60,188 nucleotides of DNA from Promethearchaeota archaeon (GTDB taxonomy: Archaea > Asgardarchaeota > Lokiarchaeia > Sigyniarchaeales > SOKP01). This document shows positions 35,070-44,155 of this stretch, piece by piece (the stretch's first letter is position 1; each line of letters opens with the position of its first letter). The notes under the pieces are model-generated. The model had not been told where the DNA came from and ran no database searches. It saw nothing but the letters and a program-made list of their open reading frames with translations. The DNA lies in assembly GCA_016839765.1 (NCBI GenBank), contig JAEOTP010000077.1:1-60188 (forward strand), in the 5' to 3' direction. The position numbers and the translations under genes were made by a program.

Positions 35070-35078
35070 TTATATAAT
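35070..35078 (+). promoter_or_regulatory. TATA box of the hydroxyisobutyrate-type dehydrogenase gene
   Basis: TTATATAAT element about 27 nt before the ATG at 35101, so the transcript should begin within a few bases of the start codon. GGTAAG nearby is too close to the ATG to be a typical Shine-Dalgarno site. Confidence 0.45.
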
Positions 35079-35100
35079 TAGTCAAAAAAGGTAAGCTATT

Positions 35101-35985
35101 ATGAATGAAAAAATTGGGTGGATAGGTACAGGTGTTATGGGAAAGTCAATGTGTATGCATATTTTAAAAGCGGGATATGAAATATTTGTGTATAATCGGA
35201 CAAAAGAAAAAGCAAGAGAATTGATTAAGGCGGGTGCTAAGTGGTGTTCTAGTCCTAAAGAAGTAGCTAAACAATGTGATATTATTTTCACAATTGTAGG
35301 ATTTCCCCAAGATGTAAAGGAAGTATATCTTGGTGAAAATGGAATTTTAGGTGGTATTGAAAAGGGGTCAATAATTGTGGATATGACTACTTCGGAACCC
35401 ACATTAGCTCAAACAATCTACGAAAAGGCAAGGAAATTAGCTGTTTCTTCTATAGATGCTCCTGTATCAGGTGGGGATGTTGGAGCTCGCGAAGCTACTT
35501 TAGCAATTATGGCAGGCGGAGATAATGAAACTTATGATAAAATTTTACCCTTTTTTAAATTGATGGGAAAAAATATTGCATACATGGGTAAGGCAGGAGC
35601 AGGGCAGCATACTAAAATGAGCAACCAAATTCTTATTGCTACAACTATGATAGGTGTTGTCGAATCTTTATTATATGCATATAGAGCTGGAAATGATTTA
35701 AATGAAGTAATTAATGTAATTGGAAAAGGTGCTGCTGGATGTTGGTCAATCAACAATTTGGGCCCAAGAATTGTGGATGGTAATTTTGATCCGGGATTTT
35801 ATATAAAGCATTTTATCAAAGATATGGGGATAGCGCTACAAGAAGCCAAACAAATGAATTTATCTTTGCCAGGACTAGCCCTTGCTTATCAATTTTATAT
35901 TTCAGCTACAGCTATGGGATTAGAGAACCTCGGAACTCAAGGTCTTTATAAGGTATTTGTTAAAATGAACGGAATAGAGATATAA
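35101..35985 (+). CDS. 3-hydroxyisobutyrate dehydrogenase-family oxidoreductase
   Basis: 294 residues. The NAD(P)-binding fingerprint is GWIGTGVMGKSMCMHIL, then the substrate-binding SIDAPVSGGDVGA and the catalytic lysine in KAGAGQHTKMSNQ. This fits beta-hydroxyacid dehydrogenases (3-hydroxyisobutyrate dehydrogenase, tartronate semialdehyde reductase and relatives). They oxidise a beta-hydroxy acid to a semialdehyde with NAD(P)+, or the reverse. Asn after the Tyr (VYNRT) rather than an acidic residue at the end of strand 2 leans to NADP(H). It converges with the Fe-S protein gene. Confidence 0.88.
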   Translation: MNEKIGWIGTGVMGKSMCMHILKAGYEIFVYNRTKEKARELIKAGAKWCSSPKEVAKQCDIIFTIVGFPQDVKEVYLGENGILGGIEKGSIIVDMTTSEPTLAQTIYEKARKLAVSSIDAPVSGGDVGAREATLAIMAGGDNETYDKILPFFKLMGKNIAYMGKAGAGQHTKMSNQILIATTMIGVVESLLYAYRAGNDLNEVINVIGKGAAGCWSINNLGPRIVDGNFDPGFYIKHFIKDMGIALQEAKQMNLSLPGLALAYQFYISATAMGLENLGTQGLYKVFVKMNGIEI

Positions 35986-36004
35986 ATAATAAATGTTCTC
36001 TAGA

Positions 36005-36820
36005 TTAAGAGACATCAATTACTTTTTCAATTTGTTTAATTGATTTTAGCACAAAATTTTTCTCTTTTATTGTAAGTTTAATAGCATTCTGAGGACATAC
36101 ATCGACACATCGTCCGCATCCGCGACATTCTAAACTAATTTCTGCACGATTGTTATTTATATGAATTGCATCGACAAAACATATATCTTTTAAACAGGTA
36201 CCACAGCCAATGCAAGCATCTGTCACTTTTACTTCTACTCCCGGCATTTTCTGTATTTTTGAACCGATCATTGGTGCTAGAACGGGTGAAACTCTCCATA
36301 AACAACAACAAGGATCACAATTACAAATTGAAAGTAGTTTATTACCTGGATTTACTCCTAACCATTGCTTATCCAATAAATTTCGCCCTATCATATGAAC
36401 TAAACCTGCTTCTCTGCATTTTTTTATATGCCCAAGAGCTTCTTCTTTTGTTACTAGCCTTCCTAATTGAGGATTAATTCCTAAGACAGCCTCTCCTAAG
36501 AATAAACAGCCTAGATCACGGGGATAATTTTCACATTGCATAGATTCCCTACAAATACAAAAATTCATTATCCAATGGTATTTAGATTTATGAATAAAAT
36601 ATTCTAAAACTTGAGATGGGAGAACTATGTCTGATTGCTTTTCAATCTCTTTATTTATAGCAATAACCTTATCTAATGGTAAATAAATGATATCATCCCC
36701 TTTGAATAACAAGAAATCGAATAAATTACCAAGAATCGGAATCCTAGTTAGTTTGGCTATAAATTTTATATTAGGAAATACTTTTTTTAGTAATTTAACA
36801 AACCATAGAGGCCTTGCCAT
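36005..36820 (-). CDS. Cys-rich [4Fe-4S] ferredoxin-domain protein
   Basis: 271 residues. The C-terminal part carries two [4Fe-4S] motifs: CIGCGTCLKDIC near 200 and CRGCGRCVDVCP near 230. The middle has a distinct Cys-rich signature: CICRESMQC and a later single Cys in GCLFLGE (about 108-125), then CNCDPCCCLW near 166. This layout recurs in uncharacterised anaerobe proteins and probably binds a further cluster. There is a hydrophobic patch but no clear membrane helix near the N terminus. Its electron-transfer partner is unknown. GTGA precedes the ATG. Confidence 0.8.
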   Translation of the reverse strand: MARPLWFVKLLKKVFPNIKFIAKLTRIPILGNLFDFLLFKGDDIIYLPLDKVIAINKEIEKQSDIVLPSQVLEYFIHKSKYHWIMNFCICRESMQCENYPRDLGCLFLGEAVLGINPQLGRLVTKEEALGHIKKCREAGLVHMIGRNLLDKQWLGVNPGNKLLSICNCDPCCCLWRVSPVLAPMIGSKIQKMPGVEVKVTDACIGCGTCLKDICFVDAIHINNNRAEISLECRGCGRCVDVCPQNAIKLTIKEKNFVLKSIKQIEKVIDVS

Positions 36821-37001
36821 AAAAATTTCACAAGGTTTATCTTCAATTTAATGATAAAATTGAATATCTTTTATTAGATTTTAAATTTTTTATATATTCC
36901 ATTAAATCTGCTCTTTATTTATATTTTAAAATAAACAGTGAGTGTATCGTCTTGATAATAATGTATAAATTAAGAATTCAATAGTTTATCGTGTAATATC
37001 T

Positions 37002-38411
37002 TTAATCAATAGAATTACTGAATTTATCATCATATAATATTTTAATCTCTTTCTTCAACTTTTTTAATTTCTCACCTTTTAATGGATAGAAATACATAAG
37101 AATTATCGAAATTGCTACAAAAATTAATGGAACCAAGGCAGCTCCCAAACGTATACCCAAAATTGCATTTTGCGATTGAATAGGTTTACTACCATCATAC
37201 CCAAAATAGTCTAAAAATAGGGTAAAAATGAAGATTAAAATAGACTTAGAAAGAGCTACACAAATAGCATTGATTCCAAAAAATATTCCTTCATTTCTTG
37301 AATTTGTTCTTAATTCATATTCATCAGCAATATTACCAATTAAGGGCATTATTAAAATCCAATGAGCGTTCGTTCCTACTATTATAAATATGTAGCTCAT
37401 AACCATTAACCAATAGTTTTTAATGATCAATAAGCTAAGACATCCTAATAAAGTTAGACTCAAAAAAATAATAAGCGTTTGGTTAACACCTATCCTTTTA
37501 CTTGTTAATCTTACAACAAGATAAGCAATAAAGGCTGCTGGAAGTGAAATAGCTCCTGCTAAAGTAGCTAATAAACCTGATACCTGAATAACATCATCAA
37601 TGTAATAAAATAAGAAAGTCAAATATGTTTGAGCCACACCGCTCATTAGAAATGTGTAACAAATAAAAATAATAAAAGCCCGTGATTTAAAAGTCTCTTT
37701 AATGATATGTTTTAGATTAAGGAAATCTCTATCTTTATAAATTCCTAAAGGTTCTTTTAAACCCTTTATTCCATAGATTAAAAAAAAAGTACTAGTAAGA
37801 CCTAAACCACTAAACATTAGAAGAATAGCTATAATTGGAGTATCTTTAGTTAAAAAATATAATGGGAGAAGGTAAGAAAGAACTCCTAAAAGAGTTTGAA
37901 ATATCATACTAACAATTACGATTGAAGACCTTTCATTATCATCATCTGTAATTGACACTAATAAACTATTTCTGTTAATCATAAAAATGGTTAATCCAGT
38001 ATCAAAAAGAAATAAACCTGTTAATAATATGAAAAAAATAAGAATCTGATCCCATGTTGGATTTACTAAATACAACAAAAAAAATCCCCCTATTAGAAAG
38101 GGTAATGATTTCCACATCCAGTGAAGTCTTTTTCCTTTACCTTCTATCGGTCTCTTTTTATCTGAATAATAACCAAAAAGGGGATCATTTATAGCATTCC
38201 AAAAACCGTATAACAAATATACAATTCCAAATAAAACCTCGGGAAATAAAATAAAATCAGTATAATAGGTTAGTAGTGAAAAATCAATCAGACTTTGTGC
38301 TAATGTAGCACCTGCAATTGAAATTCCAAAATATGATTTTTGATTAAAGGAGACTTTATGACTAGATATAGTAATTTCACTTTTTACCTTCTTCCTTCTT
38401 CCAAGAACCAT
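37002..38411 (-). CDS. GPH-family (MelB-like) sugar:cation symporter 2
   Basis: 469 residues with about 12 membrane helices, the same family as the gene at 32 kb. The signature is YGFWNAINDPLFGYYSDKK, followed by GKGKRLHWMWKSLPF, and the C terminus includes FYPLKGEKLKKLKK. It lies 91 bp downstream of the glucose-6-phosphate isomerase gene on the same strand, which supports a sugar as cargo. Codon and base use look like the neighbours. Confidence 0.86.
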   Translation of the reverse strand: MVLGRRKKVKSEITISSHKVSFNQKSYFGISIAGATLAQSLIDFSLLTYYTDFILFPEVLFGIVYLLYGFWNAINDPLFGYYSDKKRPIEGKGKRLHWMWKSLPFLIGGFFLLYLVNPTWDQILIFFILLTGLFLFDTGLTIFMINRNSLLVSITDDDNERSSIVIVSMIFQTLLGVLSYLLPLYFLTKDTPIIAILLMFSGLGLTSTFFLIYGIKGLKEPLGIYKDRDFLNLKHIIKETFKSRAFIIFICYTFLMSGVAQTYLTFLFYYIDDVIQVSGLLATLAGAISLPAAFIAYLVVRLTSKRIGVNQTLIIFLSLTLLGCLSLLIIKNYWLMVMSYIFIIVGTNAHWILIMPLIGNIADEYELRTNSRNEGIFFGINAICVALSKSILIFIFTLFLDYFGYDGSKPIQSQNAILGIRLGAALVPLIFVAISIILMYFYPLKGEKLKKLKKEIKILYDDKFSNSID

Positions 38412-38502
38412 TAAATATAATATTATTTCTTTCGGTTAAATAGATTAATATAAAGAGGAGAATAAATGAATTAAATAAAATCCTTAATATTTACTTTTAA
38501 TA

Positions 38503-39078
38503 TTATTGTTTCCATTTTGGGTTATCTATTATTTCTGGTTTTCCATCTCTTTCAATTATTAATTTTCGAAAACCTTTTGTTTCAATAGTTTTATAATCAT
38601 GTCCTGCATCTGCTCTAAATGCAAAAAACATAATTAATGGTTCATTATTATCAATATTAATACTTCTATGAGCAAATCTGGGAGGTACATAAACAGAAAG
38701 TCCTGGCTTCATTTCCTGGAATTCAACTTCACCCTCAGGATTTTCCATCAATAAGTATCCATGACCTTTAATACAGTAATATATTTCAGCAGTATCAATT
38801 TTCGCATGAAAATGTCCTTTTGTCATGAAATATTCATTACCTACTTTACCAGGATAAAGAATAGTGGTTCCATACGCTAATTCTCCAGGATTTTCTGGCA
38901 TTCCTAAATCATAAAACTCATATACTACAATATCACCCGAATTTAGCATTTCTTTTAATTTACTATTATCAAGATACATTCCTTCCATATCAGACAGAAT
39001 TCTTTTTATTGAATTTCTATCAGGTGATAATCCATTATCAAGACTAAACTTTATAATGAAGGATTTTTCATTTTTCAC
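38503..39078 (-). CDS. pgiA: Glucose-6-phosphate isomerase, archaeal cupin type
   Basis: 191 residues, the normal size for the cupin-type isomerase (fructose-6-phosphate to glucose-6-phosphate, glycolysis and gluconeogenesis). Seen: YGTTILYPGKVGNEYFMTKG, then the metal-binding GHFHAKIDTAEIYYCIKG with two His and the Glu, PPRFAHRS with the last His, and a FFAFRADAGHDY end. This family is unrelated to bacterial Pgi and is typical of Euryarchaeota, so its presence may reflect transfer or old inheritance. Cytosolic. Confidence 0.93.
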   Translation of the reverse strand: MKNEKSFIIKFSLDNGLSPDRNSIKRILSDMEGMYLDNSKLKEMLNSGDIVVYEFYDLGMPENPGELAYGTTILYPGKVGNEYFMTKGHFHAKIDTAEIYYCIKGHGYLLMENPEGEVEFQEMKPGLSVYVPPRFAHRSINIDNNEPLIMFFAFRADAGHDYKTIETKGFRKLIIERDGKPEIIDNPKWKQ

Positions 39079-39095
39079 TTTTTCCGCCTCATTTC

Positions 39096-39170
39096 TTATC
39101 TTGCTTCTGCAACAATTCTATATATTTCACCAAATTTTGGTTCGTTAGTTAGTATCCCCATGGCGTCCAT
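39096..39170 (-). other. Short ORF or gene remnant upstream of pgiA
   Basis: Between pgiA and the divergent gene at 39306 lies a 24-codon reading frame, starting MDAMGILTNEPKFGEIY and ending with TAA 18 nt before pgiA. Composition is protein-like, less Lys/Asn/Ile-only than random AT-rich sequence, and a run of nine T (minus strand) directly precedes its ATG. It could be the C-terminal end of a lost gene or a leader peptide. I do not recognise the family. Confidence 0.3.
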
Positions 39171-39305
39171 GAAAAAAAAACCCTTTAAAAATAAAAAGTT
39201 AACTAAACAGTACTTAAAATTGTTATCAATTCAATGATATCACAAGATAATTTTATATAGATTAGAAATGTAAATTTTATTTACTTACATCGGATTAAAA
39301 AAAAC

Positions 39306-40268
39306 ATGAAAATCAATATTGACCTTTTAAGAGAGTTAGAACAATCTATTGACATATTTCATCCAGAAAAAGGAAAAATCCCTATAAAAATGTTAGGTTT
39401 TGGAGAAATAAGTTTAGTTTTTAAAATATTAGATGATTCTGAACATTTAGCTTATAAAAGAATCCCAATATTTGATAATGAGCACCAAGTAAAACGCCAT
39501 ATATGGGCTTATAGAGAATATAATAAACTCCTTAAGGAGAGAGTTGGGTTAAACCTTCCGGATTATGATGTTGCGTGGTTTAAAGATCAGGAAGGAAAAA
39601 TTCAGTTTTATTGTGTTCAAAAGAAAATCAACTCAGATTCTGTTGGAAATAGAGTTATCCATGTTTTAAAGAATGATGAAATTAAAACTTTAGTGCTTTT
39701 GGTGATGAGAGAGTTAAAAAAAGTATGGGGATTTAGTAAGAAAAATAGCGTTATAGATTTAGGTCTTGATGGGCAAATTTCTAACTTTGCCATAATTAAC
39801 TATGACCCGAACAACCCCAAAGTGAATTTAGATACAAAATTATATTATTTAGATACGAGCACTCCAATGATAAGAGTTAATGGAATAGAAGCAATGGAAG
39901 CGGTACTTTTTCTAAAAAGTGCCCCTTCTTTTTTGAGATGGCTACTAAAAGCCCTTTTTCTTGAAGAAACAGTTGGAAGATATTATGAATGGAGAAAAGT
40001 TACCATAGATCTTATTGCAAATTTCTTTAAAGAACAAAGACCTGAATTAATACCTAGTTTAATTAGACTGGTAAATAAATTTTTTAGAGAAGAAGCTCCT
40101 GAATTTGAAATAGAGCCTATAACCTTTGAAGAAGTTCAGAAATACTACAAAAGTGATAAGAATATATGGGTTATCTTCCAAAGTGTAAGGAAATTTGATC
40201 GATATCTTAAAACAAAAGTATTTAAGAAAAAATATGACTTCTATCTTCCAGAGAAAATAAAAAGATGA
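39306..40268 (+). CDS. Protein-kinase-like fold protein, unknown substrate
   Basis: 320 residues with kinase-like landmarks: a Gly-rich segment MLGFGEISLVFKI, an ATP lysine in LAYKRIP, a catalytic-loop-like LGLDGQISNFAI (Asp and Asn spaced as in DxxxxN) and a metal-Asp-like LYYLDTST. This resembles aminoglycoside-phosphotransferase/atypical kinase folds more than eukaryotic protein kinases. A DUF family (possibly DUF6206) is my recollection, not checked. The C-terminal 100 residues are helical. It lies 34 bp upstream of a hydroxyacid dehydrogenase gene on the same strand. The stop is TGA. Confidence 0.55.
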   Translation: MKINIDLLRELEQSIDIFHPEKGKIPIKMLGFGEISLVFKILDDSEHLAYKRIPIFDNEHQVKRHIWAYREYNKLLKERVGLNLPDYDVAWFKDQEGKIQFYCVQKKINSDSVGNRVIHVLKNDEIKTLVLLVMRELKKVWGFSKKNSVIDLGLDGQISNFAIINYDPNNPKVNLDTKLYYLDTSTPMIRVNGIEAMEAVLFLKSAPSFLRWLLKALFLEETVGRYYEWRKVTIDLIANFFKEQRPELIPSLIRLVNKFFREEAPEFEIEPITFEEVQKYYKSDKNIWVIFQSVRKFDRYLKTKVFKKKYDFYLPEKIKR

Positions 40269-40302
40269 AGTTTTTACTCCTTTTCATTTAAAACTTAAAC
40301 TA

Positions 40303-41442
40303 GTGATGAATATGGGTTTTAAACCAAAAGTATACTTCACTTCAAATGTCTTTACTCCTTCTGAAATTGGTTCTAACGATAAGATTAATCAAAAAATTAG
40401 AGATAATATAAAAAAATTGTGGAATATGCTAAGCAATATTGCTGAATTAAAAATTTTTAACGGTAGGTTTCCGACAGAAGCGGAATCTCAAAAGGATATT
40501 GAAGAATTTAACCCTGATATGATAGGATGTCATCTAAGCCATAAAATCTCTGCAAATATTCTAGAAGAATCCAATGTTTTTGTGATATGTACTTCAACTG
40601 CAGGGTATAATCATATCCAAAAAACTCAAAATGATGATATCCTTATCACACACACTCCTGGTGTGCTTCACAAGACTGTTGCGGATTATACCATAGCATT
40701 AATTATGGCAAATTTAAGGAACTTAATTGATCTCCACAATGATCTTTGGAATGGAAACTGGTCTACTAATAATAAATGGGACATTGATCAAAATTTATCT
40801 TCAGTAATTTCCAATAAAATTCTTGGCATTGTTGGTCTAGGAGAAATTGGAAAAGAAGTCATAAAAAGATTGTACCCTTGGGGTGTAAAAATTTTGTACC
40901 ATGATATTATTCGGATCAAAGAATTTGAGAAGATATATCCTAATATCGGATTTAAGGATAAAATAGAAGAAATCTTTCAAGAATCAGATATAATAAGTCT
41001 CCATATTCCATTGAACAAATTTACTAAAAAAATTATCAATAGAGATTTATTGAAATTAATGAAAAAAAATGCACTTCTAGTGAATACTGCTCGTGGGCTT
41101 GTACTTGATTTCGACGCTCTATTAGATCTTTTAGAAAAAAAGGAAATCCAAATTAATCTCGCAATTGATGTCTTTCCCATCGAACCAATCGATATTGAAA
41201 CACTCAAAAGGTTAAATAAAATTAAAAAAATCCAACCAGAAATAAGAATATTATTATTGCCACATAATGCGAGTGCAGACGCAGATACTCGAGGAAAAAT
41301 GATTACTATGTTTTTAAATGACATTATTAAAATAATAGAATCAAAATCATTAGAGGATCTTAGAGAAATTCATTTAATACCAGAACAAAAAAGTGAAATA
41401 TCTAAGAAAAATTGGAGAATATATAATTATTGGGAAAATTGA
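40303..41442 (+). CDS. D-isomer-specific 2-hydroxyacid dehydrogenase
   Basis: 379 residues. NAD-binding domain: GIVGLGEIGKEVIKRLYPWG (GxGxxG) with an acidic residue at the end of the second strand (YHDI). Catalytic residues: Arg in NTARGLVLD, the Glu of IEPID and His in LLLPHNASAD. These are the marks of phosphoglycerate/hydroxypyruvate/formate-type dehydrogenases. The N-terminal part has an insertion of about 30 residues. The substrate is not determined. It ends with TGA six bases before thpR, so probably one operon. Confidence 0.88.
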   Translation: MMNMGFKPKVYFTSNVFTPSEIGSNDKINQKIRDNIKKLWNMLSNIAELKIFNGRFPTEAESQKDIEEFNPDMIGCHLSHKISANILEESNVFVICTSTAGYNHIQKTQNDDILITHTPGVLHKTVADYTIALIMANLRNLIDLHNDLWNGNWSTNNKWDIDQNLSSVISNKILGIVGLGEIGKEVIKRLYPWGVKILYHDIIRIKEFEKIYPNIGFKDKIEEIFQESDIISLHIPLNKFTKKIINRDLLKLMKKNALLVNTARGLVLDFDALLDLLEKKEIQINLAIDVFPIEPIDIETLKRLNKIKKIQPEIRILLLPHNASADADTRGKMITMFLNDIIKIIESKSLEDLREIHLIPEQKSEISKKNWRIYNYWEN

Positions 41443-41448
41443 ATTTTT

Positions 41449-42021
41449 ATGATTCGCACGTTTATTGCTATAGAATTAAAAGATAAAGATACAATTGAAA
41501 AAATAACTTCATTTTCTTCAAGGTTAAAACAAAATCAACCAAAAATTAAACTAGTGGAACCAATAAATCTTCATATTACATTAAAATTCTTAGGAAATAT
41601 TCCTGAATCTATAGCACCAAAAATCTATAAAATTTTAAAAGAAGATATAAATGGATCGATCTTCCAAGGAAAAACACTTGAATTTAAAATGAAGGGTGTT
41701 GGCCAGTTTAATAGATATTCAGTATTGTGGATAAAACTTATTGGCAATATACAGTTCTTACAAAATGTTAAAGAGAAAGTCGAACAATTGTTATATGAGA
41801 AATTAGACATTAAATATGATAAAAGAAAAGAATTTAAAGCACATTTAACTATTGGAAGGTTAAAATCCAAAAATATTAACTACAATAATTTTAATATATT
41901 TAAAAAATTAATTCAAGAAAACAGGAATTTAGAGTTCGGCACTTTTAAAATAAATGAAGTCAAATTAAAAAGGTCAGTCTTAACTCCAAAAGGTCCAACA
42001 TATTCTGATTTGGTTTACTAA
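41449..42021 (+). CDS. thpR: RNA 2',3'-cyclic phosphodiesterase
   Basis: 190 residues of the 2H phosphoesterase family. Both catalytic motifs are intact: HITLKFLG near residue 42 and HLTIGRLK near 126. It starts MIRTFIAIEL, the typical beginning of archaeal ThpR/LigT. The enzyme opens 2',3'-cyclic phosphates on RNA to 2'-phosphate and is linked to tRNA processing, relevant where tRNAs have introns as here. The stop and the next gene's ATG are adjacent (TAAATG), so they are co-translated. Confidence 0.93.
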   Translation: MIRTFIAIELKDKDTIEKITSFSSRLKQNQPKIKLVEPINLHITLKFLGNIPESIAPKIYKILKEDINGSIFQGKTLEFKMKGVGQFNRYSVLWIKLIGNIQFLQNVKEKVEQLLYEKLDIKYDKRKEFKAHLTIGRLKSKNINYNNFNIFKKLIQENRNLEFGTFKINEVKLKRSVLTPKGPTYSDLVY

Positions 42022-42741
42022 ATGTCAATATCTCCTATTAAAGCAATTGTTTGGGATTTGGATGGAACATTAATTCATTTTAAAATCGATTTTATAAAAG
42101 CAAGAAAAGAAGCAATTAAAATTTTTCAACAAAACGGAGTTCCTGAAAATTTACTTTCTCTAAAAACTAAAACATTGGATAATGCTAAAATTGCCAGAAA
42201 TTTTTTTGAAATAATGGGAATTTCAGAAAGTAAAATAAATGAAATAATGGATGACGCAAATTCAGCTATAGCTAAAGTAGAGTATGAAGCAGCTATAAAT
42301 CCGACTATGGTGAAGGGCATTGACAAAGTACTGGAATTTGCTAAGAATCATGATCTTAAACAAGCAATTTTTACATATAATACTCAAGAAAATGCCCAGG
42401 TTTCTTTAGCAAATATTAATCTCTTACATTATTTTGAATTCATAGTAGGTCGGGATAATATAAAAAACCCTAAACCACATCCAGATCATTTAAAGCTAAT
42501 ATGTGATAAATTCTCAGTAAAAACTCAAGAAGTAGTAGTTATTGGAGATATGGGAAGAGATATCGAAGCCGCACTAAATGTTGGGGCACATTCAATCCTA
42601 ATATATACTAAATTATCAAAATATTTTAAATCAAATGCTTATAAAAAGGCAGATCTTATAATTAAACCAAAAGAAATTCCGTTTAAATTAATAGAGGCAC
42701 TTAAAAAATTATTGGAGATAAATAAAAAAAATTATAAATAG
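42022..42741 (+). CDS. HAD-family phosphatase (phosphoglycolate phosphatase-like)
   Basis: 239 residues with motif I VWDLDGTLI (nucleophile Asp), motif II threonine in AIFTYNTQ, motif III lysine in NPKPHPDHL and motif IV VVIGDMGRDIEAA. A helical cap lies between I and II. Phosphoglycolate or another small phosphate ester is likely. It directly follows thpR without a gap. Confidence 0.88.
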   Translation: MSISPIKAIVWDLDGTLIHFKIDFIKARKEAIKIFQQNGVPENLLSLKTKTLDNAKIARNFFEIMGISESKINEIMDDANSAIAKVEYEAAINPTMVKGIDKVLEFAKNHDLKQAIFTYNTQENAQVSLANINLLHYFEFIVGRDNIKNPKPHPDHLKLICDKFSVKTQEVVVIGDMGRDIEAALNVGAHSILIYTKLSKYFKSNAYKKADLIIKPKEIPFKLIEALKKLLEINKKNYK

Positions 42742-42815
42742 AATTTATACTATTAATGACATAAATCTAATTTAATAATAGAATTTTATTATAAAAAAAG
42801 GGTTTAATTTTTAAA

Positions 42816-43076
42816 ATGGGAAGAATAGAGTTTGACCTTGATGTCCTTAAACCGCACCAACCTGACAATTTTGACTTAGCAAAAGCTTTAGAAGAGATCC
42901 CTGGAGTAAAATTTGTCCAAATAAAAGTTGACGAAATTGACCAGAAGACAACCTCTGTTTTTATTACTATAAAAGGAACGGATGAACTTTCGCTGGATAC
43001 TCTTAAATCGGCTTTAGAAGATATGAACTGTGCTCTACATAGTGTAGATAGAGTCCAAATCGATAAAAGGACCTAA
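42816..43076 (+). CDS. DUF211 family protein
   Basis: 86 residues, matching the small archaeal DUF211 family (ferredoxin-like alpha/beta fold). Features are IEFDLDVLKPHQPD, the valine/isoleucine-rich VKFVQIKVDEID strand and DMNCALHSVDRV near the end. No known enzymatic role. It is downstream of the HAD gene with 74 bp between and probably has its own promoter. Confidence 0.8.
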   Translation: MGRIEFDLDVLKPHQPDNFDLAKALEEIPGVKFVQIKVDEIDQKTTSVFITIKGTDELSLDTLKSALEDMNCALHSVDRVQIDKRT

Positions 43077-43118
43077 TTTATTATATCATTTTTTTAATAT
43101 AAATTAATTATTCCAAAA

Positions 43119-43481
43119 ATGTCTCAACAAACAGCTCCAAAAGTATTTAAAGTAATAGAAGAAGATGGAGAAATTGATGATGAATTAGATTATGCTTTAA
43201 TGAATTATTTAATACGAAATAGAGGGCCAGGATATACTGCTTGTCAACCTAAACTTGTTGAATTAGAAAGTGGTAAAAAAGCGATAAGGATGGGTATCGA
43301 TAATACCTTTATTGATAAAGATAATAAAATAATGGGACTAGGGATCGTAGGAAATTTAATTATTGATTATGATACTTTACAAGTCCTCTATTGTACCCCA
43401 ACCGAAGAACTTGAACAAAATGTTGATAAATTAAAAAAAGCAGGGGTTCAACCACAACCTAGACCTAAAGGAAAATATTGA
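43119..43481 (+). CDS. Conserved small protein of unknown function
   Basis: 120 residues, soluble and acidic at the N terminus (EEDGEIDDELDYALM) with a basic Pro-rich tail (QPQPRPKGKY). A central IRNRGPGYTACQPKLVELESG and KIMGLGIVGNLIID suggest a compact beta-rich domain. I do not recognise the family. TTAATATAAAT about 25 nt before the ATG indicates a leaderless transcript. The stop is TGA. Confidence 0.65.
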   Translation: MSQQTAPKVFKVIEEDGEIDDELDYALMNYLIRNRGPGYTACQPKLVELESGKKAIRMGIDNTFIDKDNKIMGLGIVGNLIIDYDTLQVLYCTPTEELEQNVDKLKKAGVQPQPRPKGKY

Positions 43482-43581
43482 ATTTTGCAAAATTAATGTG
43501 TACTTTCCTTTATAAAAGATTCATTATTTCTTATTATAGAAAAGATTTATTTTTAATCACATTCTAAACAGTACAAAGAAA

Positions 43582-44112
43582 ATGTCAATTAAAGAAAGTA
43601 AAATCACACATTTAATAAGAGAATACTTAATTCAAGAAGGTTTATTAAGGCAAAATTTACCTGATAGTGAAAAAAAACTTGAGTTTGGATTTCAATTCGC
43701 TTTTCCCCCTGGACCTGTTGGCCAGAATATGTTTGTATTAAAACCAAAACAAAAAAACCTAATAGTAATATCCTGCCGAATTCAAATATCACCTCAACAC
43801 GTTAGTGCTTTAAATTCTTTAAAGGATAATAAGAAAATGCGATTCTTTATGGATTTGCGAAAGTTTTTCTTATTAAAGGATATCTTTTTTAGAATAGATA
43901 TTCAAAATAATAGATATGAGATAAGTGATCAGATTTTTCTTAAGAAAAATGATACAATTTCAAAAAATTCTTTTTTTAGGAGCGTACGTAAAGTTTTTAC
44001 ATGTGCAGCATATTCAAACATGATATTAAGCGATTATTGTTCAACTAAAATAAAACCAGAAGATTTCTCTAAAACTAAAGATTTTAACTCAGATTTTTCT
44101 CTCTATTCATAA
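43582..44112 (+). CDS. Uncharacterised protein, DUF2299-like
   Basis: 176 residues. An N-terminal helix (KESKITHLIREYLIQEGL) is followed by strands and the segment FGFQFAFPPGPVGQNMFVLKPK. This resembles the archaeal DUF2299 family with a secretion-chaperone-like fold (a recollection, not a search). It is cytosolic. Its TAA overlaps the ATG of a frame (44112) that runs into the HIT gene, see that entry. Confidence 0.55.
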   Translation: MSIKESKITHLIREYLIQEGLLRQNLPDSEKKLEFGFQFAFPPGPVGQNMFVLKPKQKNLIVISCRIQISPQHVSALNSLKDNKKMRFFMDLRKFFLLKDIFFRIDIQNNRYEISDQIFLKKNDTISKNSFFRSVRKVFTCAAYSNMILSDYCSTKIKPEDFSKTKDFNSDFSLYS

Positions 44113-44155
44113 TGAGTAATCCTATTAATGGTGTATTACAATTTTTCAAAAATGG

